Assembly: GCF_036985595.1 (NCBI RefSeq)
Contig: NZ_BTPU01000073.1
Span: forward strand, 1 to 44,906
Length of the DNA stretch: 44,906 nucleotides
DNA from: Vallitalea maricola
GTDB lineage: Bacteria > Bacillota > Clostridia > Lachnospirales > Vallitaleaceae
Direction: 5' to 3'
Within the stretch, counting starts at the first letter, position 1, and the number at the start of each line of letters is the position of its first letter. The position numbers and the translations under genes are program-made. Shown piece after piece: positions 8,389 through 17,678 of the stretch. The notes under the pieces were generated by a model. The model was not told the DNA's origin. It saw nothing but the letters and a program-made list of their open reading frames with translations, and ran no database searches.

Positions 8389-10059
8389 CTAGAATAATCC
8401 ACTTATCTTTCCAGTCTCATCTACATCAATATTTTCTGCTGCCGGTTTTTTAGGTAATCCTGGCATAGTCATAACATTTCCAGTTATAGCTACTATAAAT
8501 CCAGCTCCTGCCGATATGTTAATTTCTCTAACAGTGATATCAAAACCTTCTGGTCTACCTAATAACTTAGCATTATCAGAAAATGAATATTGTGTTTTAG
8601 CTATACAAACAGGTAATTTATCAAGTCCCATATCAATTATCTTCTTAATAGATTTCTTTGCTTTTGGTGTATAATTAACATTACTTGCTCCATATATCTT
8701 AGTAGCTACACACATGATTTTATCTTCTATACTATCATTCTCATTATATAAAGGTGTAAAATTGCTTTGTTTTGTTTCTAGTGTCTCAAGTACTTTCTGG
8801 GCTAATTCTATACCGCCTTTACCACCTTTTTCCCATACTTGGGAAATAGCAAATTCGCATCCCATTCCTTCGCATTTCTCTTTTACTAGAGAAATTTCTT
8901 CATCAGAATCTGTTACAAATGAATTAAGAGTAACAACAATAGGTACGTTATACTGTTGAAGATTCTCTATATGTTTTTCAAGATTAACAAAACCTTTTTC
9001 TACTGCCAAAACATTAGCAGTCCCAAGCTCTTGTTTACTTATTCCACCATTATACTTCAACGCTCTTATAGTTGCTACAATAACAATAGCATCTGGTTTA
9101 AGATTACCCTTCCTACATTTGATGTCCAAAAACTTTTCAGCTCCAAGATCAGCACCAAATCCAGCTTCTGTAATAACAATATCACTAAGCTTCAATGCCA
9201 ATTTTGTAGCTCTTATACTATTACAACCATGAGCAATGTTTGCAAAAGGTCCACCGTGCATAAGAGCAGGTGTATTTTCTAAAGTTTGAACAAGATTAGG
9301 TTTAATAGCATCTTTCAATAATGCTGTCATAGCACCTTGTGCATTCAGATCACCAGCAGTTACTGGATCACCATTATATGTATAGGCAACTATGATTCTA
9401 CTTAATCTATTCTTAAGATCTTCTAAATCACTAGCTAGACATAATATAGCCATTACTTCTGATGCAACAGTAATCATGAATCCATCTTCTCTTGGAACTC
9501 CTTGCATTTTACCACCTAGACCAACAACAATACTTCTAAGAGCTCTATCATTCATATCAACTACTCTTTTCCATACTATCTGTCTTGGATCAATCCCCAA
9601 GGTATTACCTTGCTGTAAATGATTATCAAGCATCGCCGACAATAAATTATGAGCAATACTAACTGCGTGAATATCACCAGTAAAATGTAAATTTATATCT
9701 TCCATAGGTACAACTTGCGCATAACCGCCACCAGCTGCACCACCTTTTATACCCATGCAAGGACCTAATGAAGGTTCTCTAAGTGCAATAATAGCATTCT
9801 TTCCCAATTCTCCCATCGCCTGACCGAGGCCTACTGTTGTAGTTGTTTTACCTTCACCAGCTGGAGTGGGATTGATAGCTGTTACAAGTATGAGTTTTCC
9901 ATCTTCATTACTTTCTACTTTCTTATACAACTCATCAGTTACTTTAGCCTTATATTTACCGTAAAATTCAATGTCATCTTCTGTCATACCTAATTTTCCA
10001 GCTATTACACTAATCGGTTTCATTTTAGCTTCATTAGCTATTTGAATATCTGTTTTCAT
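8389..10059 (-). CDS. fhs: Formate--tetrahydrofolate ligase
   Basis: Fhs joins formate to tetrahydrofolate using ATP, giving 10-formyl-THF for purine, fMet and, in acetogens, the Wood-Ljungdahl methyl branch. The 556-residue length is standard. The P-loop NPTPAGEGKTTTTVGLGQ is at about 64-80. Other family motifs include IALREPSLGPCMGIKGGAAG and MHGGPFANIAHGCNS, and the C-terminus has AGAGFIVAITGNVMTMPGLP. The ATG has an AGAAGGAG site. It is followed by folD, and 63 bp upstream is the ftsK/spoIIIE stop. This one-carbon pair interrupts the ftsK-rimO adjacency common in Clostridia. Confidence 0.99.
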   Translation of the reverse strand: MKTDIQIANEAKMKPISVIAGKLGMTEDDIEFYGKYKAKVTDELYKKVESNEDGKLILVTAINPTPAGEGKTTTTVGLGQAMGELGKNAIIALREPSLGPCMGIKGGAAGGGYAQVVPMEDINLHFTGDIHAVSIAHNLLSAMLDNHLQQGNTLGIDPRQIVWKRVVDMNDRALRSIVVGLGGKMQGVPREDGFMITVASEVMAILCLASDLEDLKNRLSRIIVAYTYNGDPVTAGDLNAQGAMTALLKDAIKPNLVQTLENTPALMHGGPFANIAHGCNSIRATKLALKLSDIVITEAGFGADLGAEKFLDIKCRKGNLKPDAIVIVATIRALKYNGGISKQELGTANVLAVEKGFVNLEKHIENLQQYNVPIVVTLNSFVTDSDEEISLVKEKCEGMGCEFAISQVWEKGGKGGIELAQKVLETLETKQSNFTPLYNENDSIEDKIMCVATKIYGASNVNYTPKAKKSIKKIIDMGLDKLPVCIAKTQYSFSDNAKLLGRPEGFDITVREINISAGAGFIVAITGNVMTMPGLPKKPAAENIDVDETGKISGLF

Positions 10060-10122
10060 TTCAATTTCTCCTTCTAATAAAAATTAGTCATTATTAAAGT
10101 AAATATTTATAACTTTTAGTTA

Positions 10123-12534
10123 CTACCCGTCTTCAGATGTTGCTGATACTTGATTTTTCATTTCTTCATATTCTTCTTTTGTTATTAAAACTTTTCTAGG
10201 CTTACTTCCTTCCTCACCACCTACTATACCTGATTCATGTAATTGATCAACTATTCTAGCTGCTCTGTTATAACCAACTCTGAATCGTCTTTGTATCATG
10301 GAAGCAGAAGCTTTCTGCTTTTCAATAACTAATTCCAATGCTTCATTATAATAGTCATCTTTATCGTCTTGTTTTCCAAGAACAGCTTTGTCAGATGAAA
10401 TCTGACTTATAATCTTATCATTATAAATAGTTTTCCTGCTCTCTTTCAAAAATTCTACAATATGTTCAACTTCTTTATCTGATATAAATGCTCCTTGTAC
10501 CCTTAGAGGTTTTTGTACTCCTACAGGATAAAATAACATATCACCTTTACCAAGAAGTTTTTCTGCACCATTCATATCAATGATTGTTCTTGAATCAGTA
10601 CCTGAAGATACTGAAAAAGCTATCCTTGATGGTATATTTGCTTTGATTAGTCCTGTAATTACATCTACAGAAGGTCTTTGAGTAGCGATGATCAAATGTA
10701 TACCAGCGGCTCTTGCCATTTGCGCCAGTCTACAAATTGCATCTTCAACATCATTTGGAGCAACCATCATCAAGTCGGCCAATTCATCAACTATAATTAT
10801 GATATGTGGTAACGAGGTTCCTTCACCAGTTTTGGCTACAAGTTTATTATAACCTTTTACATCTCTTACATTCGATGCAGCAAATAATTTATATCTATCT
10901 GACATTTCACTCACTGCCCAATTAAGTGCACCTGCTGCTTTTTTAGGATCTGTTACAACAGGTATTAATAGATGTGGAATGCCATTATAAACACTAAGTT
11001 CAACTACTTTTGGGTCAATCATTACTAACTTAACCTGTTCCGGAGTTGATTTGTAAATTATACTTGTAATTAAAGTATTTATACATACACTTTTACCAGA
11101 ACCAGTTGCACCAGCAATCAACATATGAGGCATACGTCCAATATCTGCAACAATTACTTTACCAGCTATATCTTTACCAAGGGCAAATGCAACATTGGAT
11201 GGAAATTGCTTGAAATCTTCTGTATCTATAACCTCTCGTAAATATACTGAACTAACTTCTTTATTAGGTACTTCAATACCTACTGCTGATTTACCAGGAA
11301 TTGGAGCTTCAATCCTTATACCTGATGCCGCAAGATTCAATGCAATATCATCTGCCAAAGATACTATTTTACTAACTTTTACACCTTGTTCAGGTTGTAA
11401 TTCATATCTGGTTACTGTAGGACCGCAACTAACATTTAGTACTTTAGCTCTAACACCAAAACTCTCTAGAGTCTTCTCTAACTTATCAGCATTTTTGAGA
11501 ATTGCACTTTTGGAACCTTTGTTACCACCCAAAGGATTTTTCTTTAATAAGTCAATGGATGGAAATTTATATTCTACATTTTCTGGTTTATCTGTTTGAA
11601 TTACTTCTTTGATAGTCTTATCTGTTGATTCTATTGATTCAGTAGGTTCTTTAGCTTGAATTACCTCAGCCTGTTTAATTTCTTCTTTTTGTGGCACATA
11701 TTTCTCTTCAATAGGTTTATGTGCTACTTCTTTTTCTTCTTCTAGAAAATTCTCTATTGGCTCATCATCAATGCTAAGTGATACCTTACTGAGGAAACTA
11801 ACCTTCTCATTATTATCTTCTTTTTCATCTTCATCATCATGATTAGAATATTCTTCAATCATATTTTCTCTTGCTTCTCTAGTTTTTTCAATTGCATTTT
11901 TACTACCATCTTTTACTTTTTGACCAATATTCTTAATCAACTTGAATAATGATTTTTGGGATAATAAAATAACTAGAATTATACTTATTAATATAAGTAA
12001 TATATAAGTACCTATCTTTCCAATAAACAAAATAAGTATATCACCGAATAATCCGCCTAAATATCCACCTGCTACTCTAGTTGTTGATAATTTATAGTAA
12101 TTTGCCAGTGCAGGAAAAAAAGCTCCTAAACCGCTTACTTTCAATACCTGAGTTCCTTTTATATATATTACATGTGAAAATATCGATATGGTTAATAATA
12201 AAATACAACCTAAATATATTCGATTATTCAGTAATTTATTTCCTTTATTAAATATCTTAAAAAATGAAGCCAAAAATATTATTATTGGTATTAAGTACGC
12301 ACTTACTCCGAATAATCCAAAGAACAGATTATTGATAATTCTTCCTAATGCTCCTGCTTTATTAAAATAAACACTAACAAACATGAGTAATGAAAAAGCA
12401 AAAAATGTTAAAGCTATTATTTCGTATTTTATATCATTGGAAATTAAATCTTCATCTTTTTTCTTTGTTGTTGTTTTTTTAGTAGATGTTTTTTTCTTAG
12501 GTGATTTAGTAGATGTTTTCTTCTTAGGTGCCAT
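10123..12534 (-). CDS. DNA translocase FtsK/SpoIIIE
   Basis: The 803-residue protein is an FtsK-family hexameric DNA motor that moves chromosome DNA through the closing division or sporulation septum. A lysine-rich start is followed by about four membrane helices (about 35-195), an acidic linker (about 220-330), the alpha/beta motor with Walker A GATGSGKSV at about 475-483 and Walker B IIIIVDELADLMM, and a C-terminal winged-helix gamma domain (about 735-795, SASMIQRRFRVGYNRAARI) that reads oriented DNA. The length and single short linker resemble Bacillus SpoIIIE, and the neighbouring tepA and ylzJ match the Bacillus spoIIIE locus. Whether it serves sporulation, division or both cannot be told. 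GAGGGGGT precedes the ATG. Confidence 0.95.
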   Translation of the reverse strand: MAPKKKTSTKSPKKKTSTKKTTTKKKDEDLISNDIKYEIIALTFFAFSLLMFVSVYFNKAGALGRIINNLFFGLFGVSAYLIPIIIFLASFFKIFNKGNKLLNNRIYLGCILLLTISIFSHVIYIKGTQVLKVSGLGAFFPALANYYKLSTTRVAGGYLGGLFGDILILFIGKIGTYILLILISIILVILLSQKSLFKLIKNIGQKVKDGSKNAIEKTREARENMIEEYSNHDDEDEKEDNNEKVSFLSKVSLSIDDEPIENFLEEEKEVAHKPIEEKYVPQKEEIKQAEVIQAKEPTESIESTDKTIKEVIQTDKPENVEYKFPSIDLLKKNPLGGNKGSKSAILKNADKLEKTLESFGVRAKVLNVSCGPTVTRYELQPEQGVKVSKIVSLADDIALNLAASGIRIEAPIPGKSAVGIEVPNKEVSSVYLREVIDTEDFKQFPSNVAFALGKDIAGKVIVADIGRMPHMLIAGATGSGKSVCINTLITSIIYKSTPEQVKLVMIDPKVVELSVYNGIPHLLIPVVTDPKKAAGALNWAVSEMSDRYKLFAASNVRDVKGYNKLVAKTGEGTSLPHIIIIVDELADLMMVAPNDVEDAICRLAQMARAAGIHLIIATQRPSVDVITGLIKANIPSRIAFSVSSGTDSRTIIDMNGAEKLLGKGDMLFYPVGVQKPLRVQGAFISDKEVEHIVEFLKESRKTIYNDKIISQISSDKAVLGKQDDKDDYYNEALELVIEKQKASASMIQRRFRVGYNRAARIVDQLHESGIVGGEEGSKPRKVLITKEEYEEMKNQVSATSEDG

Positions 12535-12616
12535 ATCACTACCCCCTCTTCTTTATGTTTATCTGTACCCTAATTCCTAAGTATTCTTTTAAAATCATTA
12601 CGAAATCCCTTATTAT

Positions 12617-13489
12617 CTATAAGACAAAATGGGAAATTATTACGATTATGCCAATCACAAAACAATAATATGCGAAATAATGTAATTTATTTTGTTTAAT
12701 TAACTTAATCAACAATTTGATACATATGTATCCAACAAAAGCAGATACAGCCATTCCTACTACATAAGGTGCTGTTATAATAGTAGAAAGTGTATCCCAC
12801 TGGAAACCTCTTATTTGTAATATCATTGCTCCAATTACTGCTGGTAAGGACATCAAAAAAGAAAATTTTACAGCAAATTCTCTATTTAGCCCTCTAAGAA
12901 GTCCGGCAACAATTGTTGAACCAGAACGTGATATACCTGGAAGTCCAGCAAATCCTTGAAAAGCACCTATTATTATAGCGTCTTTATATGAAGTCTTACT
13001 TTCCTTCTTAGTACCTGATTTTAGTTTTATAGTTGAATATAGTAAAAATCCAGTAACAATTAAACAAATTCCAGGAACTAATAATATATCAAAAGATTCA
13101 ATGATTTTCTCTTCTAATATTAGTCCGATGATTGCTGTGGGAATACTGGCAACAATGATAAGTATCACGAATTTCTTCTTATCATTATCAATAATCTGTG
13201 GAGTTTTCTTATTATTCTTGTAAATCAAATTTCCCATACTTATAATTATGTATTTGAATAGACGACCTATTAATCCTAAACCGCTGACTATTAAATCAAT
13301 GACATCTTTATAATAAACTGCAATGATTGCTACAAGTGTTCCTATATGTAGTAAAACCTCAAATAAAATGTTATCCAGCTGTAAGCCTAATATATGTCTT
13401 GATATAGCCAAATGACCAGAGCTGCTGATAGGTAAAAACTCAGTTAACCCCTGAACAATTCCCATAAGAATTGCCTCAAAAAATGACAT
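12617..13489 (-). CDS. uppP: Undecaprenyl-diphosphatase UppP (BacA)
   Basis: UppP dephosphorylates undecaprenyl diphosphate at the membrane to recycle the lipid carrier for cell-wall synthesis; extra copies confer bacitracin resistance. The two family signatures are present: GIVQGLTEFLPISSSGHLA near the start and LPGISRSGSTIVAGLLRG in the second half. Several membrane helices run throughout. A frame opens at an ATG at 13504, but that ATG lies in the ribosome site. The ATG at 13489 follows GAGGGGG by 6 nt and gives the usual MSFFEAI-type N-terminus (290 residues). It has its own promoter in the 77-bp gap after ylzJ. uppP is not part of the Bacillus spoIIIE locus. Confidence 0.96.
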   Translation of the reverse strand: MSFFEAILMGIVQGLTEFLPISSSGHLAISRHILGLQLDNILFEVLLHIGTLVAIIAVYYKDVIDLIVSGLGLIGRLFKYIIISMGNLIYKNNKKTPQIIDNDKKKFVILIIVASIPTAIIGLILEEKIIESFDILLVPGICLIVTGFLLYSTIKLKSGTKKESKTSYKDAIIIGAFQGFAGLPGISRSGSTIVAGLLRGLNREFAVKFSFLMSLPAVIGAMILQIRGFQWDTLSTIITAPYVVGMAVSAFVGYICIKLLIKLIKQNKLHYFAYYCFVIGIIVIISHFVL

Positions 13490-13519
13490 AAAAATCCCCC
13501 TCATACCTATGCATGTTAT

Positions 13520-13548
13520 ATTTTAACCCTTTTACCATATTATTTCAA
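13520..13548 (-). promoter_or_regulatory. Sigma-A-type promoter of uppP
   Basis: Minus strand TTGAAA (13548-13543), a 17-nt spacer and TAAAAT (13525-13520), about 30 nt before the preferred uppP start. Confidence 0.55.
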
Positions 13549-13566
13549 CCCAAGAATAAAGCATAG

Positions 13567-13767
13567 CTACATTTTTAATTCACTTCCAGGACTTAGTTCT
13601 TTATTAAGATATACTTTTAAATCAGTAGATATGACTCTTTTTATAATATATTTGTCATCTTTTTTATATACTTGAACCGTATTCCCTTCATATGTCACTT
13701 CTTCATATTTGAAATCATCTTCGGTAGTGGGAAATAACTCCTCATAAGGTATTATAGAATAATACAT
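13567..13767 (-). CDS. ylzJ: YlzJ-like small protein
   Basis: A 66-residue protein of unknown function resembling YlzJ, the small protein encoded after tepA in Bacillus. It starts MYYSIIPYEELFP, has a charged beta-rich middle (VQVYKKDDKYIIKRVIS) and ends PGSELKM. The start ATG overlaps the tepA stop by one base (TAATG), so the two are translationally coupled. No signal peptide or membrane segment is seen. Assignment rests on position and the SIIPYE/E-rich start, and is less certain than for its neighbours. Confidence 0.75.
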   Translation of the reverse strand: MYYSIIPYEELFPTTEDDFKYEEVTYEGNTVQVYKKDDKYIIKRVISTDLKVYLNKELSPGSELKM

Positions 13768-14480
13768 TAGGACTCTTCACCTTCTTTTTTATTCTCTTCA
13801 ATCATTTCATATAGTTTTTTTATAGCTTTGTCTATACCACCTAATTCATCAATAATCCCTTCTTCAACAGCTTCTTCTCCCACAATTATTGTTCCAACAT
13901 CTTTAGCTAATTTTCCAGTATCTAACATAAGCTGTTTTAATCTATCTCTACTTATTTTGGAATTTCTGGTAATGAAATCCACTATTCTATCCTGCATCTT
14001 ATCAAAATATTCAAAGGTCTGAGGAACTCCAATTACTGTTCCGCTCATTCTTACAGGATGTATTGTCATTGTTGAACTTGGTACTATAAAAGAATACTTG
14101 GTTGATACAGCAAGTGGTACACCAATAGAGTGACCTCCACCAAGTACTATAGAAACAGTAGGTTTGCTAAGTGAAGCTATCATCTCTGCTATAGCCAGTC
14201 CAGCTTCTACATCTCCTCCAACTGTATTAAGAAGTAATAATAAACCATCAATACTGTCACTTTCTTCTATAGATGCAAGTTGGGGCAATACATGTTCATA
14301 TTTAGTAGTTTTATTTTGCTGAGGTAAGCAAACATGTCCCTCCACTTGCCCAATGATAGTTAGACAATGTATTCTGTCATCTTCCTTATCAATTGTAACT
14401 TGTCCATACTCTTTAACTTCTTGTGAATCAGCTTTTTCATCATTTCTATTTTGTTCATTAGTCTTTATATTTTTATCCAT
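13767..14480 (-). CDS. tepA: ClpP-like translocation-enhancing protein TepA
   Basis: TepA is a cytosolic ClpP/crotonase-fold protease of Gram-positive bacteria; in Bacillus it has been linked to protein export and to spore proteins. The 237-residue protein has a charged N-terminal extension (about 1-35) and a ClpP core with LLLLNTVGGDVEAGLAIAEM, the nucleophile region LGGGHSIGVPLAVS and the segment MTIHPVRMSG (ClpP-type histidine). The ATG has an AAGGGCG site. It is the first gene of the tepA-ylzJ pair, upstream of ftsK/spoIIIE as in Bacillus. A large palindrome separates it from dapG. Confidence 0.92.
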   Translation of the reverse strand: MDKNIKTNEQNRNDEKADSQEVKEYGQVTIDKEDDRIHCLTIIGQVEGHVCLPQQNKTTKYEHVLPQLASIEESDSIDGLLLLLNTVGGDVEAGLAIAEMIASLSKPTVSIVLGGGHSIGVPLAVSTKYSFIVPSSTMTIHPVRMSGTVIGVPQTFEYFDKMQDRIVDFITRNSKISRDRLKQLMLDTGKLAKDVGTIIVGEEAVEEGIIDELGGIDKAIKKLYEMIEENKKEGEES

Positions 14481-14566
14481 TATATTTCGCCCTTCAATAT
14501 TTTTATATTTGTAAATATATTATGCGAATAAATCTATATTTTCATTCATTCTATTTAGGCGAATTT

Positions 14567-14615
14567 ATATATTGAACTTAACGTATAATTATATTTATCA
14601 TTAAGTTCAATATAT
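14567..14615. terminator. Long inverted repeat between dapG and tepA (possible dapG terminator)
   Basis: A 15-bp perfect inverted repeat (ATATATTGAACTTAA at 14567-14581, its complement at 14601-14615) with a 19-nt loop. It sits 21 nt past the dapG stop. The minus-strand tail is AT-rich but lacks a clear T run, so termination is plausible but not certain. Confidence 0.55.
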
Positions 14616-14636
14616 CAATTAAAGCAATCAACTTAT

Positions 14637-15836
14637 TTATCCGAGCATAAATTCTTTATGAAGAGCTTCAGCCGCTATTACCAAATCTTTTTCTTTTATC
14701 AGACATGCTATTGTTGATAAAGAATCGGCTGTCTGTAATATTTCAACGGATGATTTACTTAAACAGCGAATAATCTTTGCCATTACTCCAGGAACACCAG
14801 TTATCTTTTCTCCAATAACTGTAACTTTACAACAATCATCAATAAAAGTATAAGGTGCTTCATATTTTTCAATTAATCTAATAACTTTTTCCTTACAGAC
14901 ATCATCTATTGTAAATACTTTCCTTTCAGGGAAAATATTAATAATATCAATACTCACATTTTCTCTTGCAAGATCTGTAAAGAAATTCTCATCATCAATA
15001 TCTCCTTTTATAGATACCTGAGTTATATTGGTTTTGTGAGCAATACTAGTTATCAATTTATCTTCAATAGTTTTCTTTCTCTCGACACCAATATGTCTTT
15101 TTATACTTGTTCCTCTTGAATTGTTGAACGTATTTTTAATAATTAATGGTATACCTGCTCTTCTAGCTACTTCAACAGCTCGTGGATGTATAACTTTTGC
15201 CCCACTTCCAGCCATCTGGAAAACTTCATTATAGCTTATTTCATCAATTATTTTGGCACTCTTACATATTCTAGGATCAGCGGTCATTATACCATCAACA
15301 TCTGTATATATCTCTATTGCACTAGCATTTAATGCTTCACCAAGTAATGATGCTGTTGTGTCACTTCCACCTCTTCCAAGAGTTGTTACATCATTTCCTA
15401 TAGTCACACCTTGAAATCCAGCTACAACAGGAATTTTACCTTCATTCAGTAGTTTCATCAAAGGTTCTGTATTAATGTTAATTACATCAGCGTTATTATA
15501 GTTATCATCAGTAATTATTCCAGCACCGCCACCAGTCAATGTACAAGCATCTATTCCACTTTCAAGTAAAGTATTAGTTAATACAAGTGAAGATATTATT
15601 TCACCTACTGACATAAGTAAATCTATTTCTTTTGAAGATAATTTCGTATTTTTATAATTAACTAAATGAAGTAGTGAATCAGTAGCATAGGGTGCACCTA
15701 GTCTACCAATAGCAGAAACAACTACTACAACATTATCGTATATCTTTTTAGCTTCAATTATCTTATCAGCAACATTTTTTCTAGTTTTTTCTGTTGCCAT
15801 AGATGTACCACCAAATTTTTGAATTAATATATTCAT
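14637..15836 (-). CDS. dapG: Aspartate kinase (DapG-type)
   Basis: Aspartokinase phosphorylates aspartate, the first step to diaminopimelate, lysine and dipicolinate. The 399-residue protein carries the kinase signature KFGGTSM at about 7-13, a GRGGSDTTA motif, and two C-terminal ACT-like regulatory segments. It lies after dpaA-dpaB as in the Bacillus spoVF operon, where DapG is the diaminopimelate-sensitive isozyme serving peptidoglycan and spore dipicolinate. Here asd and dapA, present in that Bacillus operon, are missing. GGGGTGA precedes the ATG. The 126-bp gap after dpaB is too short for a typical lysine riboswitch. Isozyme type is inferred from context. Confidence 0.93.
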   Translation of the reverse strand: MNILIQKFGGTSMATEKTRKNVADKIIEAKKIYDNVVVVVSAIGRLGAPYATDSLLHLVNYKNTKLSSKEIDLLMSVGEIISSLVLTNTLLESGIDACTLTGGGAGIITDDNYNNADVININTEPLMKLLNEGKIPVVAGFQGVTIGNDVTTLGRGGSDTTASLLGEALNASAIEIYTDVDGIMTADPRICKSAKIIDEISYNEVFQMAGSGAKVIHPRAVEVARRAGIPLIIKNTFNNSRGTSIKRHIGVERKKTIEDKLITSIAHKTNITQVSIKGDIDDENFFTDLARENVSIDIINIFPERKVFTIDDVCKEKVIRLIEKYEAPYTFIDDCCKVTVIGEKITGVPGVMAKIIRCLSKSSVEILQTADSLSTIACLIKEKDLVIAAEALHKEFMLG

Positions 15837-15857
15837 ATATTCACCCCATAATTAATA

Positions 15858-15895
15858 TTTCAAGGAATCCTAAATAGAATTAAGTATCCTTGAAA
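15858..15895. other. Hairpin in the dpaB-dapG gap
   Basis: TTTCAAGGA (15858-15866) and TCCTTGAAA (15887-15895) are perfect inverted copies around a 20-nt loop. The T run that follows on the plus strand would suit a plus-strand terminator, but no plus-strand gene reaches it. On the minus strand it would sit in the dapG leader, 22 nt before the start. Confidence 0.4.
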
Positions 15896-15962
15896 ATTTT
15901 TTTCTTCTTTATCTTTAACTAAATATACCATATACTCACAATTTTGAAAAGGTTTTTGTCTA

Positions 15963-16550
15963 CTAATACTGTATAAGTACAGGTTGTTTTTGCCTTCCTT
16001 CAAATGCCTCAATAACTGTATCATAAATTAAATCCATCTTAGCTACTAATGAATTTTTCTTAGTTAAATGATTATCCTGACCAAATGGAACAAAATAAAC
16101 ATTTCTTGTATTCATGAGGGTACCAAAATTCTTAAAATTTAGAGCTAATCCATCATTGGTAGCTATTGCAATAATAACCGGCTGACAATTTCTTAGAGTA
16201 GCTTTTATCGCCATTAATACTCCTGTATCAGTAATGGCATTAGCCAGTTTAGCTAATGTATTACCAGTACATGGTGCAACAACTAACATATCATAAAGCC
16301 TCTTAGGTCCTATCGGCTCAGTTTCTTCTATTTTTGTTTGAACCTTATGCCCAGTTAAATCCTCTAGTCTCTTCACAAAATCTTTTGCATTACCAAATCT
16401 AGTATCAATAGAATACGCATTACTAGACATTATTGGAAAAATCTCAGCACCATTATCTATCAATTGTTTTATGGGATCAAAAACTCTTGCTAACGTACAG
16501 AATGACCCACATAAAGCAAAACCAATTTTTTTACCTTCTAATTCTCTCAA
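15963..16550 (-). CDS. dpaB: Dipicolinate synthase subunit B (SpoVFB)
   Basis: DpaB is the flavoprotein-like subunit of dipicolinate synthase, which converts a lysine-pathway intermediate to dipicolinic acid in the mother cell for storage in the spore core. The 195-residue protein has the flavoprotein fold: GKKIGFALCGSFCTL near the start, MLVVAPCTGNTLAKLANAI in the middle, and a C-terminal segment with VYFVPFGQDNH. The start is a TTG at 16550-16548, 8 nt after AAAGGAG, with the ribosome site inside the end of dpaA. Only 5 nt separate it from dpaA, so the subunits are co-translated. Confidence 0.96.
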   Translation of the reverse strand: MRELEGKKIGFALCGSFCTLARVFDPIKQLIDNGAEIFPIMSSNAYSIDTRFGNAKDFVKRLEDLTGHKVQTKIEETEPIGPKRLYDMLVVAPCTGNTLAKLANAITDTGVLMAIKATLRNCQPVIIAIATNDGLALNFKNFGTLMNTRNVYFVPFGQDNHLTKKNSLVAKMDLIYDTVIEAFEGRQKQPVLIQY

Positions 16551-16555
16551 ATTAC

Positions 16556-17464
16556 CTACTCCTTTCCTGACTTATTGTTCCTTCCATATATCTCTTTTTC
16601 GATAACACCACTAATAATTTTAGCTGCTGTTTTTGGTGAATATTTTCCTGGTATTCCACGAGCATTTATGAATTTGTTTGTGTTATCTTCATAGACATTC
16701 GCTATATCTATAAAAATATAATCATCAAGTTTTTTTGATACATCAATATCAATAAGTGCTACAGGAATTGTGTTAATTACATAGTTGAATTTCTCTAGAT
16801 TAATAATGAAATTACTGTCATCCAAGAAATCTCTGGTTAAATAATCTACCCTAAACAATTTATTATCCTGTATCTTAGTTGTTTTTAATTTATTTATTGT
16901 AGCCATTATTAATTCTTCATTATTCTTAGAAGCTACATATACATCCATGTTCAGTTTCTTTGCTAGGTCCGCTATTGCCATACCGCATCTTCCATAACCT
17001 AAAACTAAACATTTATTATTCGCAAGAGTAATTTCTACATTCTCTATCATCATACTAAGTACACCTTCTGCTGTTGGTATTGAATTAAGTATCGCAAACT
17101 CATCTTCAGCTACAATATCAAATAAGTGAATATTATTTTCTTTTGCATACTCAAATACCTCTTCAGTATATGGTCCTGAAAAAATATATTGATCTGATGT
17201 AATTAGATTAAATAAATCTTTGTATAATATTTTTTGTTTAGAATTAGCAGCAAAGATATGTTCATTATCCTTAGAAAAAGGTATAGGACAAATTATAAAA
17301 CTTGCATCTTTTACCGCTTCTTCCAAAGATATTGCTTGCTTCACATTACTAGATAGCTCTTTATGCTCGTTACCAAAAATAAAAACTTGATTATTATTAG
17401 AAAATATGTTTGCTAGATAAATCTGTCTTAAATCTCCACCAATTACTGCTACTTTGTTTTTCAT
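16556..17464 (-). CDS. dpaA: Dipicolinate synthase subunit A (SpoVFA)
   Basis: DpaA is the NAD(P)-binding subunit of dipicolinate synthase. The 302-residue protein has an N-terminal domain with VAVIGGDLRQIYLANIF, a catalytic-domain stretch with FSGPYTEEV, and a Rossmann domain with CLVLGYGRCGMAIADLAKKL at about 152-171. The C-terminus has the ARGIPGKYSPKTAAKI segment seen in the family. It leads the operon dpaA-dpaB(-dapG). The ribosome site is weak (AGTGATGAT). A sigma-K-like promoter lies 33-62 nt upstream, fitting mother-cell expression late in sporulation. Confidence 0.96.
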   Translation of the reverse strand: MKNKVAVIGGDLRQIYLANIFSNNNQVFIFGNEHKELSSNVKQAISLEEAVKDASFIICPIPFSKDNEHIFAANSKQKILYKDLFNLITSDQYIFSGPYTEEVFEYAKENNIHLFDIVAEDEFAILNSIPTAEGVLSMMIENVEITLANNKCLVLGYGRCGMAIADLAKKLNMDVYVASKNNEELIMATINKLKTTKIQDNKLFRVDYLTRDFLDDSNFIINLEKFNYVINTIPVALIDIDVSKKLDDYIFIDIANVYEDNTNKFINARGIPGKYSPKTAAKIISGVIEKEIYGRNNKSGKE

Positions 17465-17496
17465 ATATTATCATCACTAACTTAGTACTTTAATAA

Positions 17497-17526
17497 TAAA
17501 ATATGTTTTCTACAGGCTATATGTGA
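17497..17526 (-). promoter_or_regulatory. Putative sigma-K promoter of dpaA
   Basis: Minus strand CACA (within 17526-17522) and CATATTTTA (17505-17497) fit the sigma-K elements mACm and CATANNNTA with a 16-nt gap. Bacillus spoVF is transcribed by sigma-K, which supports the reading, but the motif is short and the region AT-rich. Confidence 0.45.
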
Positions 17527-17678
17527 CCCCTGAATACTAAATTTGCATGTACTACATAAATATAATCATTACTTAGACAATGTACCTACCCAACCTAATT
17601 CACATATATTGTAATAACTATTTTATAAAATGGAATCCTATATATAAATATCTAAAGCAACTTGGTCAGGTGAATTTC

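Noticed and set aside
7474..10059. Wood-Ljungdahl acetogenesis cluster
   Set aside because: Only fhs and folD are present, and both occur in many non-acetogens; no CODH/ACS or methyltransferase partner is in the window.
15837..15962. Lysine riboswitch upstream of dapG
   Set aside because: The 126-bp gap is shorter than a typical lysine riboswitch and shows one simple hairpin only, without the multi-helix core.
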